A program made the position numbers and the translations under genes. Below the pieces are notes generated by a model that ran no database searches, was not told the origin of the DNA, and saw only the letters and a list, made by a program, of their open reading frames with translations. Positions 1 to 13,969 of a DNA stretch of 64,000 nt are shown piece after piece (the stretch's first letter is position 1; every line of letters starts with the position of its first letter). Source of the stretch: Latrodectus hesperus (taxonomy: Eukaryota > Arthropoda > Arachnida > Araneae > Theridiidae); assembly GCA_037975125.1 (NCBI GenBank), contig CM075853.1, positions 54,320,958 through 54,384,957 on the forward strand, given 5' to 3'.

Positions 1-96
1 AAGGAGATATTCCAATGATTTTCCCTTTAAATTTCTAGCATATTTTTTGTCCGATTTTTTAAAACAACTCATCAAATAAAAAAAAAAATTCCAACA

Positions 97-249
97 GAAT
101 GGGCAAGAACAATAAATATAGAACAGGCAACTGAGAAGCTTTATAAATTGAAAAATGACATTATATATGATACATTTGTCATTAAACATGATAGTCTGAT
201 TAATCATCTGTTTGCAGAACGTGAAAGGATCAAATCTAAGCGGTTATGA
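97..249 (+). CDS. possible terminal exon of an unidentified gene
   Basis: The reading frame is open from about position 31 to a TGA at 247-249. After an acceptor-like AACAG ending at 96 it has a protein-like, charged composition, with stretches such as EWARTINIEQATEKLYKLKN and a basic end. An AATAAA lies about 130 bases after the stop, which fits a 3' UTR. The rest of the gene would lie left of the window. I do not recognise the protein. A fragment of an old transposon is an alternative. The frame and poly(A) signal are seen; the exon status is inference. Confidence 0.3.
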   Translation, partial: EWARTINIEQATEKLYKLKNDIIYDTFVIKHDSLINHLFAERERIKSKRL

Positions 250-380
250 TGGTTTTTGCCTGGGGACTCTGAATCTCTTATAGTTAACTTGTAAAAGGAG
301 GGAAAATAACAAGGATTCTATGGTTTATGAGAATCACATACTTGACACACTGGCGAATTCTAATCTTTTAGAAAATAATG

Positions 381-386
381 AATAAA
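381..386 (+). terminator. possible poly(A) signal for the left-edge exon
   Basis: AATAAA hexamer placed about 130 bases after the stop of the open frame ending at 249. In such AT-rich DNA the hexamer is common by chance, so it only supports the exon call weakly. Confidence 0.25.
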
Positions 387-694
387 ACTGAACGTTAAAA
401 TCTTTTTTTAAACCTCCCCCCCCCCAAAAAAAAACACTTTGGTTTTGGTGAAATTCAAGATTTGAACATGTGTGGAAAGAATTCATTTATATTCTTAGCC
501 ATGATCACTGCAATATTTAGAGTTATCTGCTATGTTTAAATTCCAAAACGTTTCAATCTTTAATAAAGAAGTATTGCAATACAAATAAAAGGAAATTTTG
601 GACTGAGTTTTAGAAAAAATAACTAACAAATTTGCAAATTGTGAATACAATTGCATAATTCCTCGAGTAATAAGTATATTTATGTTAGTTTGAA

Positions 695-697
<3 letters not shown>

Positions 698-778
<81 letters not shown>
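698..778. repeat. (AT)n microsatellite
   Basis: About 80 bases of uninterrupted TA dinucleotide repeat. The tyrosine/isoleucine open frame across it on the minus strand is an artefact. Confidence 0.95.
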
Positions 779-786
<8 letters not shown>

Positions 787-2950
787 CAGTTCACATGCGT
801 ATCTGCAATGATTTATTCCCTTTTTCTATAATTCTGTGGATCATCCAGGTTAAACACGTGACCCAGATAACCGGGGGTTAACTGCACTTTAATATGCATA
901 GATCGGAGTTTAAATCCAGCACTTTTGAAGCAATTCATTAAATTTCTTACGACCTCTACAATAAAAATCGCCATTCGCTCACGGTCGAATTCATCGCCAT
1001 TATTGCACCGCTTGCCGAGAAGTGATGCCTACTTGTTGACACTGTCACGAAATGCCGTGATCCAATGCCCTCCACCTAGCTGAACACTCTTCCATCTATT
1101 TCGTTGTTTCTTTCTTGTCCCCCCTCCCCCAACCTCGTTCCAGCTGGAGTGCGTTATTCATTCCCTCAAGAGTTGTAAGCGCAAAAACTGACATGCTCCT
1201 CCGTTCTCTCGTAAGCATTCTTGGCGTAAACAAACCACGAGAGGCGGAAGGCCTTTCGATCTTCAAAGAGTTCAGGGGGCCCGATTTGGGGACTGCGGAG
1301 GAAGAAAGAACTTATCTGTCGGAGGGCAGCGCAGTTCAGAAGTTGTTTTCAAAGCAAAGGAGGGAAAGATGCCAAGGATAAATTTTTGAGGTTGCGAGCT
1401 TGCTGTATTTTCAGCAGCCTGAAATGCGTGGACAGAATGAAAAGTAAAACAGCCCTCTGAAAATCTTAAAAGGAGGAAAGAAATTATTTAAGTAGGGCAA
1501 CGTATTTATCAATATGTATGTCTTATAGGCAGTGAAATGAAAATAAAGCGCCAGCACCTCTTTTGGATTCTAATAGCATCATTGTGAATCAATATTACAT
1601 TGAAAATTACCACCGGATATTTCAGAATTGCACCTAAAACTATCATCTATTAATATTCAATAAAAAAAATTGAAATAATATCTTAAATTTCCATCCTTAT
1701 GAATGGAAGATTCTCAAATAATGATATTTATCAAATCTTTTACTCAAGAAAAATGAGATTAAAATGCAAAATATTGTTTACTTAAGATTAAAAGTTCTTG
1801 AAATATAATTACGATCATATATTATACAATTATGATTATGCAAAACTGTAAATGATAGAGCATTTCAAAATATTGTGTATGAAAAAATAAAATAAACAGT
1901 GAAATAAAAGCCTAAAAATATAAAATGTATGCAAGCAGCTATAATTTTGTGTAACATGAAGTAAATTATGCGAAATCAGGAACTATATTTGTGTGAAACA
2001 ATTAGTTCCTTTATCTGTTAGTTTAAATGGATAAAACTACAAAATCTCCCATGATAAAATTACCTTAATATTTTTGAATACGTTTATGACAGAGGTAAAA
2101 TCTTTACATATTTATTGCTTTTATTTGAAGTTATTTCCAAGTTTAGTTAAATGATATGAATTACTCGACATCACAATTAGTTTCTTTACAAAGACACTTA
2201 ATGAATTGAAAAATGAATTGTCTGATTTTGCAAACATAATATCAGCAAATAAATTTTATTTATTTGATAAACCATTTACAGATCCCTTAAACAATAAATA
2301 TTTGGGATTTACCACCGAAAATTAATTGCAATTTTTAGTTTAAAGCTTAATAGAAGCTACATTATTAAAAAATACCAACTCTCACTTAAAATGAAGTTTA
2401 CCCTCATACTAATTAGGGGGTCCCATTTCGAAACGCACGTGAAAGTAAATGGTTGAAGCATCTGTTACTAAAGGTATATAAATTCTATTTGCAAATTAAC
2501 TGGTAAAAACAGATAACTTATATATTGTTAGTTACTATAGCAACCAACACAGAATCTTAATCTTCACACTTCAGTTTAAAAGAAGAAACTATATTATCAA
2601 AGGAAGGATCTATAAACTTTCCAAGGACACGTGGTGTTTGAATATTTCATAATATAATCAATTTATTTCTATCTTTCTTTCTCTTTAATAGCTAATATTT
2701 ATAACAAGTTTTATAAATATTAATGTTACATAATTGGTAACCGTGAATCTAGCTGTTATTTTAATTAAATTACAATTGATTTTATAATGATATCATTTAG
2801 ATACCAAGGAGACTAATAATATCCGTAAATATAAGTCAGAAAAATTAAGAATATACAACGGAATTTATAATTCAATTTTTTGATAGCAATATTATTATTT
2901 TTGTACATGTGCTGAAAATGGAATAAGCTTCTTTTTTCTAGTATTGTCCA
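779..2950. other. gene-poor stretch with a GC-richer patch
   Basis: No gene recognised. About 840-1380 is richer in GC than its surroundings and holds a degenerate SINE-like B box near 910-930 and an 88-codon open frame (1115-1381) with no recognisable motif. The rest is AT-rich and featureless apart from scattered short A and T runs. Confidence 0.4.
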
Positions 2951-2991
2951 TTCAGTTGAAAAATAGATAGAGTATCTATTTTTCAACTGAA
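2951..2991. repeat. perfect 19-bp inverted repeat
   Basis: Arms at 2951-2969 and 2973-2991 are exact reverse complements (TTCAGTTGAAAAATAGATA and its complement) with a 3-base loop GAG. It could extrude as a cruciform or form an RNA hairpin. Its role is unknown. Confidence 0.85.
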
Positions 2992-3124
2992 TAGGCAACA
3001 TTTTAGATAATTATATACTTCAGGAAAGCATAGAATAAAATGTACTTCATTATTGTATAAATTTAAACAGATACAATAGCACTGAAACATTTTTTAAAAT
3101 GTGCAATTTCTTATAAACGATAAG

Positions 3125-3345
3125 GTGATTGTTTCTTCCGTTACAATTGAGATCCTGACGACGTCACTTTATTACGATTCTCATTGGTTTAAAATATTCG
3201 TGACGTCAGATAACGTTTCATCCACGGCACATCGTATTGAGACGGTGTTGTAAATCAGACTTGTCGATGAATTTGCTGCCTGCTATAAATCACTTTCTTC
3301 GAGCGGTAGCAAACAAGGCGAAGTTCAACATCGAATGTCGAGAAT
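3125..3345 (+). promoter_or_regulatory. candidate promoter island (CRE, CCAAT, TATA motifs)
   Basis: A short GC-richer island in AT-rich DNA. It carries an ETS-like CTTCCG, TGACGACGTCAC, a CCAAT box on the minus strand (ATTGG), GTGACGTCAG containing a full CRE palindrome, and TATAAA near 3284. This order fits a cAMP-response or housekeeping promoter reading to the right. No exon is evident just downstream. It could serve an unseen first exon, perhaps of OST4 about 9 kb away, but that link is speculation. Confidence 0.35.
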
Positions 3346-6300
3346 AATGTCGTTTATTTTGTTAGTAAAACGATTTATCATATAAGGTCCAAAGCATCGG
3401 TTTAAAAAGACGTTTTCCTTTGATTCAAGCCATTAACACATGAACAATAGAACAGAAGAAAAAGCAAAATGAAAAATACAAGACAAAACATCCACTTTAT
3501 AATTAGTTCAAATTGGCAAGGACGATTTAAATTTCTTAAAAATTTCATTATTTATTTTAAATATAAAAGAAATCAATATTTTTAGAATTTTAGAGAAGTT
3601 TCTTACTCACTAAAGTTTCTTATTTATAATAAGAATATAATTACTATATTTGTAATTAAATTATAACTAATATGGTAATAACAAATATTAGTAATTATAT
3701 TTTTTAATACTTTATTACATAAATTTGAGAGTCATTTTCCAATCACTTTGTTACACTGATAAATCAAATACAACTTATTAAATATTGAGAAATCGTAAAA
3801 ATTAAAGAAAACAATTGAAGGTTTTACTGCTAGTCTCTATAAATATTTATATATATATAAAAAAATAAATAAAAACGAATAGATTAAAAACTGCCTCGAA
3901 ATATTCAAGAGGAATTCGCGTCTTAAATTATTGCCCTGTTTAAGATGAACATTTTTTCTTCTCACTCTAAGGCTTACATCCATCAGACGCAAAGTAAAAC
4001 AAAATCGCCCTATCACTTATCCCGGAGAAACTAAGCAGCCTCCTAACAACAGCGGCTCCACAACCTCCTGGAAGCTCGAGAGGAGAGATAAAGTTAGAAA
4101 AGAGGTGAGAGACTGGTAGGAAGAAAAAAATAATCAGAGGCAAGGCATGACCCCTGGAGAGGAGAGGAACGTGAGCAGTTTCCTGTGAGAGCTCGTGAGA
4201 AAAAGAGGAGCCACCGGAAGTACGGTTCCCCGCCCTGCCTCGGGCACATCCACTGACACACTTCTCCCTCTGCTGAGGAGAAAGTGTCCGCATTCAGGTG
4301 GATGTATGGCTTTGATTGCAGTTTCCCTCATTAAAAGGATTTTTTCATCTCTTGAGGTTCGTGACTGTTTTTGATAATGACTCGAAAGAAGATGAGGATT
4401 TTTGATTATGGAAAAAATGTCCCAGTCTTCACATAAATTGAATTCAGGCGATGCAGAGAATGAATTGTATCGAAATCAGTTAATAAATTTTGCAGAACTG
4501 CAATGTATCATTGCAAAAAAGTGAGAGAAATTCTCACGCTGTTCTTAATATAATAACATTGAGCAAAAACTAATACTACCATATAAAAAGAGGTTTAAGA
4601 ATTTGAATTTACCATAATGTCATATACTGTACTTATGATTTATCAACTATAAAACATCCAGCTTAGCACGGATTCCCCATAAACTAACTGTGGAATCGTG
4701 ATCTTGGGAATGGAAGATCATGGGTTCGTTCCAAATCACTATTGAACAACAGGAAATAGGTGTTGTGTTTCTGTTTTCTGTATTTAATCTTTTAAGGTAG
4801 ATACTAATAAATTTTCCGCCTTCAATCGTTGAGTGAACTGCGTAATATGAATTTTTTTAAGTCCGGAAAATTGATATATGGAAATAAAAAATTATGTCTA
4901 CAGAGGGATAAAAAAAAATTCTTTCAAAATCGCGCGCGCACACACAAACACGTGTATAGCAAAAAAAGGAATATATATGTGATTTTTCTTTAATTATAGT
5001 TATTTACATTTCTGGTACTTCAAAATTTTACAAATTTTAACAATACTTGTAATTAAACAAAATAAGTTATTACTGTTGTTTTTAATAGCTAAGGAAAATT
5101 TCAAATGGTATTTAATAATGTATGTTTAATTTAGCAGTAAAAAAAATATCTATCGCTTACATAAAAAAAGGAAGTAAATGTGCTTCTAATAGATTATTTT
5201 TACTGCCAAAAATATACACTATTTGGATTGCATTTTTCAAAAAAAGTAATATTTAAAATTTGGTTTATTGCTTAAGCATTTTTAAAAAATCAGAAAAAAT
5301 TTACTTTTTTTTCAATAAGTGAATGGATTTTACAGATAATAAATCATTAGAGTAATGTAAAAACTAATAAATTATTATAGTCAAAACTGTGACCGTTAAT
5401 TATGATTTTATTTTCATAACATGTGCAAAAATGAGAAAGAATTGTAAATAAATAATCATAAATAAAATAGCTTAAATCCCTACTAGAAATTAATAAATTT
5501 TATGGAAAGAATGCATGAACATGAATTGCAAAATTCAAATAATCAAGTGATATCAAATAATCATCAGTATCGTAAAAATTAAGCAACTTTTTAAATTTTT
5601 GCGTACATGTAGTCAGTGAAGTTAAATGCTAAGATTAAAAAGAGCAATATTGAAATGGGATAAACAGGTGGAGGCAGAGAGCAGGTGGTGTCCCTTCTTT
5701 CTAAGCGAGGTCAATTCGATGCAAGCAGCTGTACCCCTAGATAAGAAAAATTTCAGTTGCTCATTATGAGAATACATCACTGAAGTTCACATTAAGCGTT
5801 TATGCATATACGATTAAAATTGAAATAAAATAACTGTATTTGATAGTTAATTCTAGAATTTATTTTTCTAATATATAATGTATTTATCGATTTAAATTTT
5901 CTATTTGTAAAAAATACTCGATAAAAGAAACGTATATACAGGTGCTGCCATCTAGCAAGGTATTAATTCATTCATTATTTATGTATTTTAGAAATTTAAT
6001 ATACAAATGCACCCGAATAGATTCAAATGCTCATATTTCTTAATTTGTACAAATTGTCAGTAAATATCCAAATCGTTGGGTCTGAGTATTCTATTAATGC
6101 ACACACACAATATAAATTAAAAAAAGAATATCACAGTAGAATATAACATTTTTCTCTAGAGAAAAATTAATCCATTCAGAAGTCTTATAAACATTTTTGA
6201 CATTTTCAATCCTTAAAATTATAAATGATTTGTTAAAAATTAGAAAAATATTTTAAATAGAATTATTATAATTTATTGCGTAATTATATAATAATAAATC

Positions 6301-7934
6301 AATTTTTATATAGAAACCTATAATTTATTACCTAAAACCTTATAAACATGAGGAATATTCATTTAGATGAAAAATATAAGTTTAAAAAATGCAAGTTTAA
6401 TTTACAAAACACAATTAACATTTTTTATATTAAGTATTTTCAAATAACAATTTCCCTTTCCTATTCCCAACATATAAGAATATATAAAACAAAATTAAAG
6501 AATGGGATACGTATAAGGATTAAAAAAAACTTGTCGCTTATTTATGGATAAATTCCAAAGATAAAGTTATCAACAAAATATATAATCGGCAGAAAAATTT
6601 AATTGGTATTTCTAAATGGAAATATGATGCACAGATGGCGCCACATACTTATTGGTTTCAATGTTGCAGTTTTTATTAAACAATTTTGCAAAGAAATATT
6701 TTCCGATATCTCATTAGTAATTCTTATTATTATAATTATTATTGAAATAATCCGAGAATCAGCTATAGATTTTACAATTTGTTTTACGTAAAATTCATAT
6801 AAATTTTAAAATCTATAAAAATGCAACGTAAAGATTGAATTTCCGAATGTCAGTTAAAAAACATTTATAGAATAGCTATCTATAATTCTAAATAATTTTT
6901 AACACTAAATAATCTTAAAATCATTTTTATGACAAAATTACATAATATTTTAATTAGATAAATTATCTAATATAGTTAGATATGAAACTGCAACTTTATG
7001 AACTCTCAAAGTAAGGAATTTTTATTTAAATAAATATATCGAACTATATTTTCGTAGTAATCATAAGCAAATTTTAAAGACATTTCTTTTCATTAAAATG
7101 CATATAATAAAAATAAATGTACCCAAAAATAACATTAATACTCACAATTAAAAATTTAAAAAATAGAATCAAAAAAAAAAAAAAACGAGAATTACATAAA
7201 AACAAATGATTTTTAAATCTCAATATTGTAAAATATAAAATAACTAAATAAAAAGAGTATTGATTTATTACGATAAAAATACATAAATTAAAAGTACAGC
7301 ATGCATATTAATATGATACCTACATAAGAGGTAAAAGAAAAATTTTAGTGAATAATTGAAGAGACAATTACAAACAGATGTTAACAATTCTTTGTTTATA
7401 CAAACAAAGCATAACACATTGAAATCCTTTAAAAAAACTTACCATGTAATAAAAATATTTTCTATAAAATATAGAGACAATAAAAGAATTGGAAAATATA
7501 TAATCAATTTCAGTTAGATTAAAACAATAATCCTATAACAATTTATTTACTGAACAAAAGAAGCATATCAAGCGTCATGCCATTTGCTCCTCCCGCCACG
7601 ACTTTTCTCTCTCTCCCCGCCTCCCTCTTATTACTAAGAGCTGAGCTAGATCACATGAATTGACTTTAGAATAAATGAACAATCCTTGCTTGTATTTCAA
7701 GAAAAGTGAAATCTAATCCCTGTCAATGCGGTCATACTATGTAGAGAATTATATTCTTTCAATTCTTTAATTATGTTGAAACAAATAAAGAACTAGATAT
7801 AGTTGAAATAAATTGCTTTCAAGTTGACAAAATCTTCACAAAAGAAAGCAAAGTTGACTCATCTGTATCTTAAGAACAATAAAATTTGTTAAGTACAGTT
7901 TTAACATAAATTAAATTCAAAATATATTGTTTAT
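3346..7934. other. gene-poor AT-rich stretch
   Basis: No gene recognised. Local GC-richer patches occur at about 3960-4330, 5660-5760 and 7570-7660; they have short open frames without recognisable domains. A (CG)n(CA)n run lies near 4930. A tRNA-like fragment at 4661-4800 is listed separately. Confidence 0.5.
4661..4800 (+). mobile_element. possible degenerate tRNA-derived SINE
   Basis: A B-box-like GGGTTCGTTCC at about 4723 follows a degenerate A-box region, as in the SINE heads elsewhere in this window. No target duplication or tail was found, so the call rests on the internal promoter pattern only. Confidence 0.3.
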
Positions 7935-8022
7935 TGAAAGATTTATTTACAACTTGGGAATCTAATTATTACATTATAAGTATATTTACAACTTGGGAAT
8001 CTAATTACTACATTATAAGTAA
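7935..8022. repeat. 45-bp tandem duplication
   Basis: Two adjacent copies of a unit containing TTTACAACTTGGGAATCTAA, differing at very few positions. A simple local duplication in non-genic DNA. Confidence 0.85.
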
Positions 8023-8179
8023 TTAAAAATATAATCAAAAAATTAATAAAATTTTTAAAAGTAAAATATTTGGTCAATGAACTAGTTTTTTTTAGCGACT
8101 GAAATCTAAATTAGCTCCTCAAACAAATTAAAATTTAATCTATGCTGATCAATTTTTAGTTTTACGAATATTTTCATAC

Positions 8180-9837
<1,658 letters not shown>

Positions 9838-10060
9838 CAAGGCCTACAGTGCCCATACCAGTTTTCCTAACTGAGGGCACTGGGGTGCGAAACATATGTC
9901 CAGATTAGGTGGTCAGCCCAAAGCTAAATCCCCAGTGTTTATTTCCCAAGTATGATTAGTATTAAGTTAATCGATCCACTGACAGGTTGAAAGGTTGAGT
10001 TGACCTAGCATGAGAATCGAACCTCGGATCTGTACCTTGGGTGAATTTTGCCATACAGAT
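9838..10060 (-). mobile_element. tRNA-derived SINE, same family as the copy at 22113
   Basis: Read on the minus strand, it starts with a head ending in GAGGTTCGATTCTC (B box). The body matches the SINE at 22113-22369 in order: the CACTGGGG block, the GGTTGACCACC-like block, the ACATATGTTTCGCACCCC block and the final GGGCACTGTAGGCCTTG. It is several percent diverged and lacks a clear tail. A short piece of the same family (GTTGACCTAGCATGAGAATCG-like) recurs near 10168. Confidence 0.75.
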
Positions 10061-10194
10061 TTCTAAGGAAAGAGAAACATGAGACTGAAAGAGATGTTAC
10101 TCAACAGTAGAGAAGAGAATTTAAATCAAAAGCTCTATTGGAACTTACAACATCCTTATCTCAAACGTTGACCTAGCATGAGAATCGTTCTATA

Positions 10195-10912
10195 GCATGA
10201 GGTTGCCATTCAAATACTTTTTACTATTTCGACATCAATTGCAAGCTGTGAACGTTCATTCAACAAAATAAAATTAATTCTTACTTATTTATGATCCAAC
10301 ATGAGTCAAAACCATCAAAGTGATTTAACAATTTTAAGTATAGAAAAAGAAAATTTTGAAATGATCAACTTTGATAAAGTAATTGACAATTCGCTTCAGC
10401 AAAGACAAGAAAAATGTGAGTAGTGTAGTACATTAGATTGCGAATAATTACATCTGCTTATATCTATGATATGTAAGAATTATTTCTCATTTAAAATTTT
10501 TTTGTTTTTTAAAATAATTGTATTGGAATATAAAATCGATTATATTTATCTTTATAATTAATTCTAAATTACAGAAGTCTGGTTATTCTAATGAGACTTT
10601 TCCGTATTCAATATAAGTGGGGTTTTTTTTTTTAGTTAGAATTGACTTTTGTTTAAATTTAATGCTGAGCTTGATACTTTAAATTAATTTTTGATTATTT
10701 TATAGTAGGTACAACATTCTGTTATTATTTATATTGTATTCTTATTACAATTATACTCTATTTATTATAATGTATTATATATCGTTATATTATTATGTAT
10801 CTTTTATTACTTAATACATTTTATTCTCATATTTATATTGTATTATTTTATTTTCAAGGGGGTGCATAAAATGTATTGTACCCATGCGCCAATTATACTC
10901 ACTACGCCACTG
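10195..10912 (+). pseudogene. hAT transposase C-terminal fragment (ZMYM1-like)
   Basis: A frame at 10235-10432 reads SIASCERSFNKIKLILTYL, a stop, then NMSQN and LTILSIEKENFEMINFDKVI. That is the pattern of the hAT dimerisation region in ZMYM1-like transposases, with the CERSF motif. One in-frame stop breaks it, and the frame changes upstream of 10235. About 400 bases downstream the sequence GCCAATTATACTCACTACG and a final CCACTG at 10907-10912 look like the right terminus of such an element. The 5' part is missing or unrecognisable. Family assignment is from motif memory. Confidence 0.6.
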
Positions 10913-12152
10913 TTAAGATTGACTTTTTTAACAGTCCTCTTGTTTAAGATATTTTGAAAATTCTTGGGTTCCCCTGGTCTTTGTCTAGTCTAGTCTAGAT
11001 TAATGAGGAATAATATAGCAATTATTTTAATTTATTTAATAGGTACTTTTCAATACCATCGTATTGAACTTCCTCATTTCATTGAGCTGCGGTGAATACT
11101 GTTTGATTTATGGTACTTTATAAATAAACATAATTTTGTTTTTATTAAGTGAAATGCAATAGTCTTATATGCATACATTCAACCTTGAAAATATACTAAG
11201 AAAAATTTGTATTTTTATTTGTTGAAACATGTAAAAAATCATTTCTGAAAACTCAAAAAAAATTTTTTTTGAGTAATATTTATTATATTAATATCTTTAA
11301 AATAATAAAACATCAAAATACAAAATAAAAATTCTTTGATTAAATTTCAATTTTTATAATTTAATGTCTTATATAATTAGAATTAGAACTTATATAAACT
11401 ATTTTGATAAAGTAGATTTTATTTTGTTTAATTTCATACTTAATAATATAAAGACATTAAGGTCATGAAATCTGTGATATTGTTATTACCAAGTTATAAT
11501 TACATTATAATTCTGTTATGAAATTTTTATTTTCATGTTACAAAATCTGATTGTTTTTTGACTTAGTTGTATTCCTGTGAAAGCTGTCAACTAATAATTT
11601 TATAAAATTTTTTTGTTTTAAGTGTTACTATAATTAATTATAAAATAAGCATTTAATTGTTTAGAAGAATTATAGCAATCTAAGTATTAAAATAAGCATT
11701 TAGTTATTTAGAAGAATTTGTGCTATTAAGCATAATTATTTAATAAAGGAATCTTTTAAATGAAGTTGGTTCAATAATTAATATACAATTAATTTCAAAG
11801 TTAACTGCTAATGGATTGAATTCACATTTTGGATATGAATCCATTATTAATGTTATTTGTTTACTTTGGAGAGAGAACACTGTGGACAGCTTTCATATCA
11901 TGCCTTAAGTATCCTTTTCTAGTGGAAAATTTTTTTATGTGAAAATAGTTTTACTTATGATAATAAACTGAGAAATACTGTTTGAATATGTCTTAGTTTT
12001 ACTGATAAAAAATATATTTATGTTAAAAGTCTTCTGCTAAACAATGTTGCAAAATTATTTTATAAACTATTTAATAAGTTAAAAATCTGTAATGAATTTG
12101 GTTAACTAGGCTGATGTTTTTATTTTTACATTAATGAAAAATTGCTTTACAG
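10913..12152. other. region upstream of OST4, probably a 5' UTR intron
   Basis: AT-rich. A tandem duplication of about 62 bases lies at 11640-11725. The OST4 coding exon begins just after a good acceptor, so a non-coding first exon should lie here or further left. I could not place it. Confidence 0.4.
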
Positions 12153-12153
12153 A

Positions 12154-12267
12154 ATGATAACTGACATCCAATTGGCCATCTTTGCCAATGTTCTTGGTGT
12201 GACTTTGTTCCTCCTTGTGGTCTTTTACCATTATGTCTCTGTCAGCAATCCAAAGAGAACAGATTGA
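12154..12267 (+). CDS. OST4: OST4, oligosaccharyltransferase subunit 4
   Basis: A 37-residue membrane protein of the ER oligosaccharyltransferase complex, which transfers the lipid-linked glycan to asparagine in nascent proteins. In yeast and mammals Ost4 is a one-helix subunit that holds the catalytic Stt3 with its partner subunits. The frame starts [15 protein letters not shown], runs through a hydrophobic helix at about residues 7-28 ([11 protein letters not shown]) and ends NPKRTD, matching the family closely in order and length. The start is chosen because it follows a polypyrimidine and CAG acceptor (AG at 12151-12152) by one base. The stop lies 12 bases before a donor (GTAAGC at 12280), so an intron lies in the 3' UTR. 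No coding break. Confidence 0.94.
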   Translation: MITDIQLAIFANVLGVTLFLLVVFYHYVSVSNPKRTD

Positions 12268-12279
12268 AAGATGCAGTTG

Positions 12280-13740
12280 GTAAGCATTTATTTAAAAGCA
12301 ATAAGCTTGCTTTTATTAGTTTAATTTTCATCATTTACATTAAAAACAAACAATTATTTGCATTGAAATAATTATTGTATTTGATTTTATTTGCATGTAT
12401 ATAATTTGGATGAATACTAAAATACAAAATATGTTTATAAATTCTTGGCTTGTTAGAGTATTTTAAAAAATTACATTGCTGGATTTGAAGTCAAACTTGC
12501 CTTAGCAACTTCACATCCTACAACTGATTTTTATATAAGTAAATTATAGAATGTAACTACTATATAAACATAAACTAAGTATAAAATTATGGAACTTGCA
12601 AATATAAGTAAGGATATCATTTGTAAGTAGGGATTTATTTGGAATGTTTATTAAAAAATAAAAATATGGTTAATAGTAAAACTTTTGGTTAGATTGTATT
12701 TAGATCATCTCATTGCCAAAAACAATAAAAATGTCAAGAAGATACATAAATTTTATTTTTTATTGTTATGGCAAAATGTAATATATATTTCTAGTTGCTT
12801 ATATAATTTATATTTTGTTATAAAACCAAAGTTTACTTAAAATGAAACAAAGTTGTGAAAAGAAATATTGCTGTGAGTTTAATTTAGTACTTTGTCATGT
12901 ATTGGAGCCTTGATGTGTTCGTAGTATATTGCATCATTTTTATTAAAAGGTTTTTCATATCTTTATTTTGTTAAAAATAAATTATTGAATAAATATTTTT
13001 ACATACTATATATATTCTCATTAAAAAAATGAATAAATACATTCTTTGGATCTAAAACAGTTGCCATGGTGTTGGACATCTTCAAATCATTAACAACACA
13101 AGCCATCAGAGTATTTCTTGTTTAAACAAAATTAACCTCAAATAGTGGCTCATACGACTGAAACAATGCAGATTTTAATAGAAGTGCTTTTAAGCACACA
13201 ATTCCAAATTCAGTATGCCTACCACTATTTGTAGCAAATCTTGTTTTACCAACTGTGACAGCTCCAATATTTTGTTTCATTAAGGATATGAAGACATCCA
13301 TGTTACCATGGTGTTACTAGTCTGTTCATTCAGCCATTTGTCATAAGTACTCATAATGACTGCTGTGAATAGCCAATGAGAGATGCAATTCCAGAGATTC
13401 TCTTCTTAATCTTCTGACCATTACATTCTGTCTTTCATAGTTACTTAGTTACCTTTTGATGTGATGCACACATAATCATAGAGGTTATGCTTCATATTAT
13501 TCACATCAACTTATATATTTTTTATTTTTCCTGATGGAACACAATTTTTCTCAAAAGGTTCATCCATGTAAACTTAATGTCAAAAGTTGGTAGTGGTTAT
13601 AAGGTTCATTGCTCTTTTGTTTATTTGTCTCATGTTATCATTTGAATTTGACAATATATTATTTAATTAAAATTTATAGAAAACTAAATTTTGCTTTTTT
13701 CTATTTTACTCTATTTTAATATAAAATTTTTATATTTCAG
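12280..13740 (+). other. OST4: 3' UTR intron of OST4
   Basis: Bounded by a GTAAGC donor and a TATTTCAG acceptor. Because the junction is only 12 bases after the stop, it should not trigger nonsense-mediated decay. Around 13060-13500 the base composition is less AT-rich and short open pieces exist on the plus strand, but stops interrupt them and I recognise no family. Confidence 0.6.
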
Positions 13741-13842
13741 GCTCAGCCATGACTTAAACATATAATGACAAGAAGGATTCCAATATAAAATATCAAGTCA
13801 CTTTTCACTTTTTCACACACATGTTTATATTTGCTTAATGTA

Positions 13843-13848
13843 AATAAA
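13843..13848 (+). terminator. OST4: poly(A) signal of OST4
   Basis: AATAAA about 100 bases into the last, non-coding exon that starts at 13741. Its position after the acceptor supports the 3' UTR intron model. Confidence 0.65.
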
Positions 13849-13969
13849 AAAATTTCTATCCTTTTGTTTCTTTTCTTTTACCTTTCTGTCACTAAAAGAT
13901 GATATGCAATAACATGATATAGATTTTAGATTTTTTTTAAAAAAAATTGATGTATTATGAGAAAATTAT

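Noticed and set aside
495..794. Open frame of alternating Ile/Tyr
   Set aside because: Produced by the (AT)n microsatellite; the same holds at 8106-8300, 25159-25347 and 25389-25826.
1115..1381. 88-codon open frame in a GC-richer patch
   Set aside because: No recognisable domain, no splice signals and no poly(A) context.
3967..4331. Two overlapping minus-strand open frames
   Set aside because: Low-complexity GC-richer patch; neither frame shows family motifs.
13060..13500. Possible coding region in the OST4 3' UTR intron
   Set aside because: Interrupted by stops in every frame I read and without recognisable motifs.
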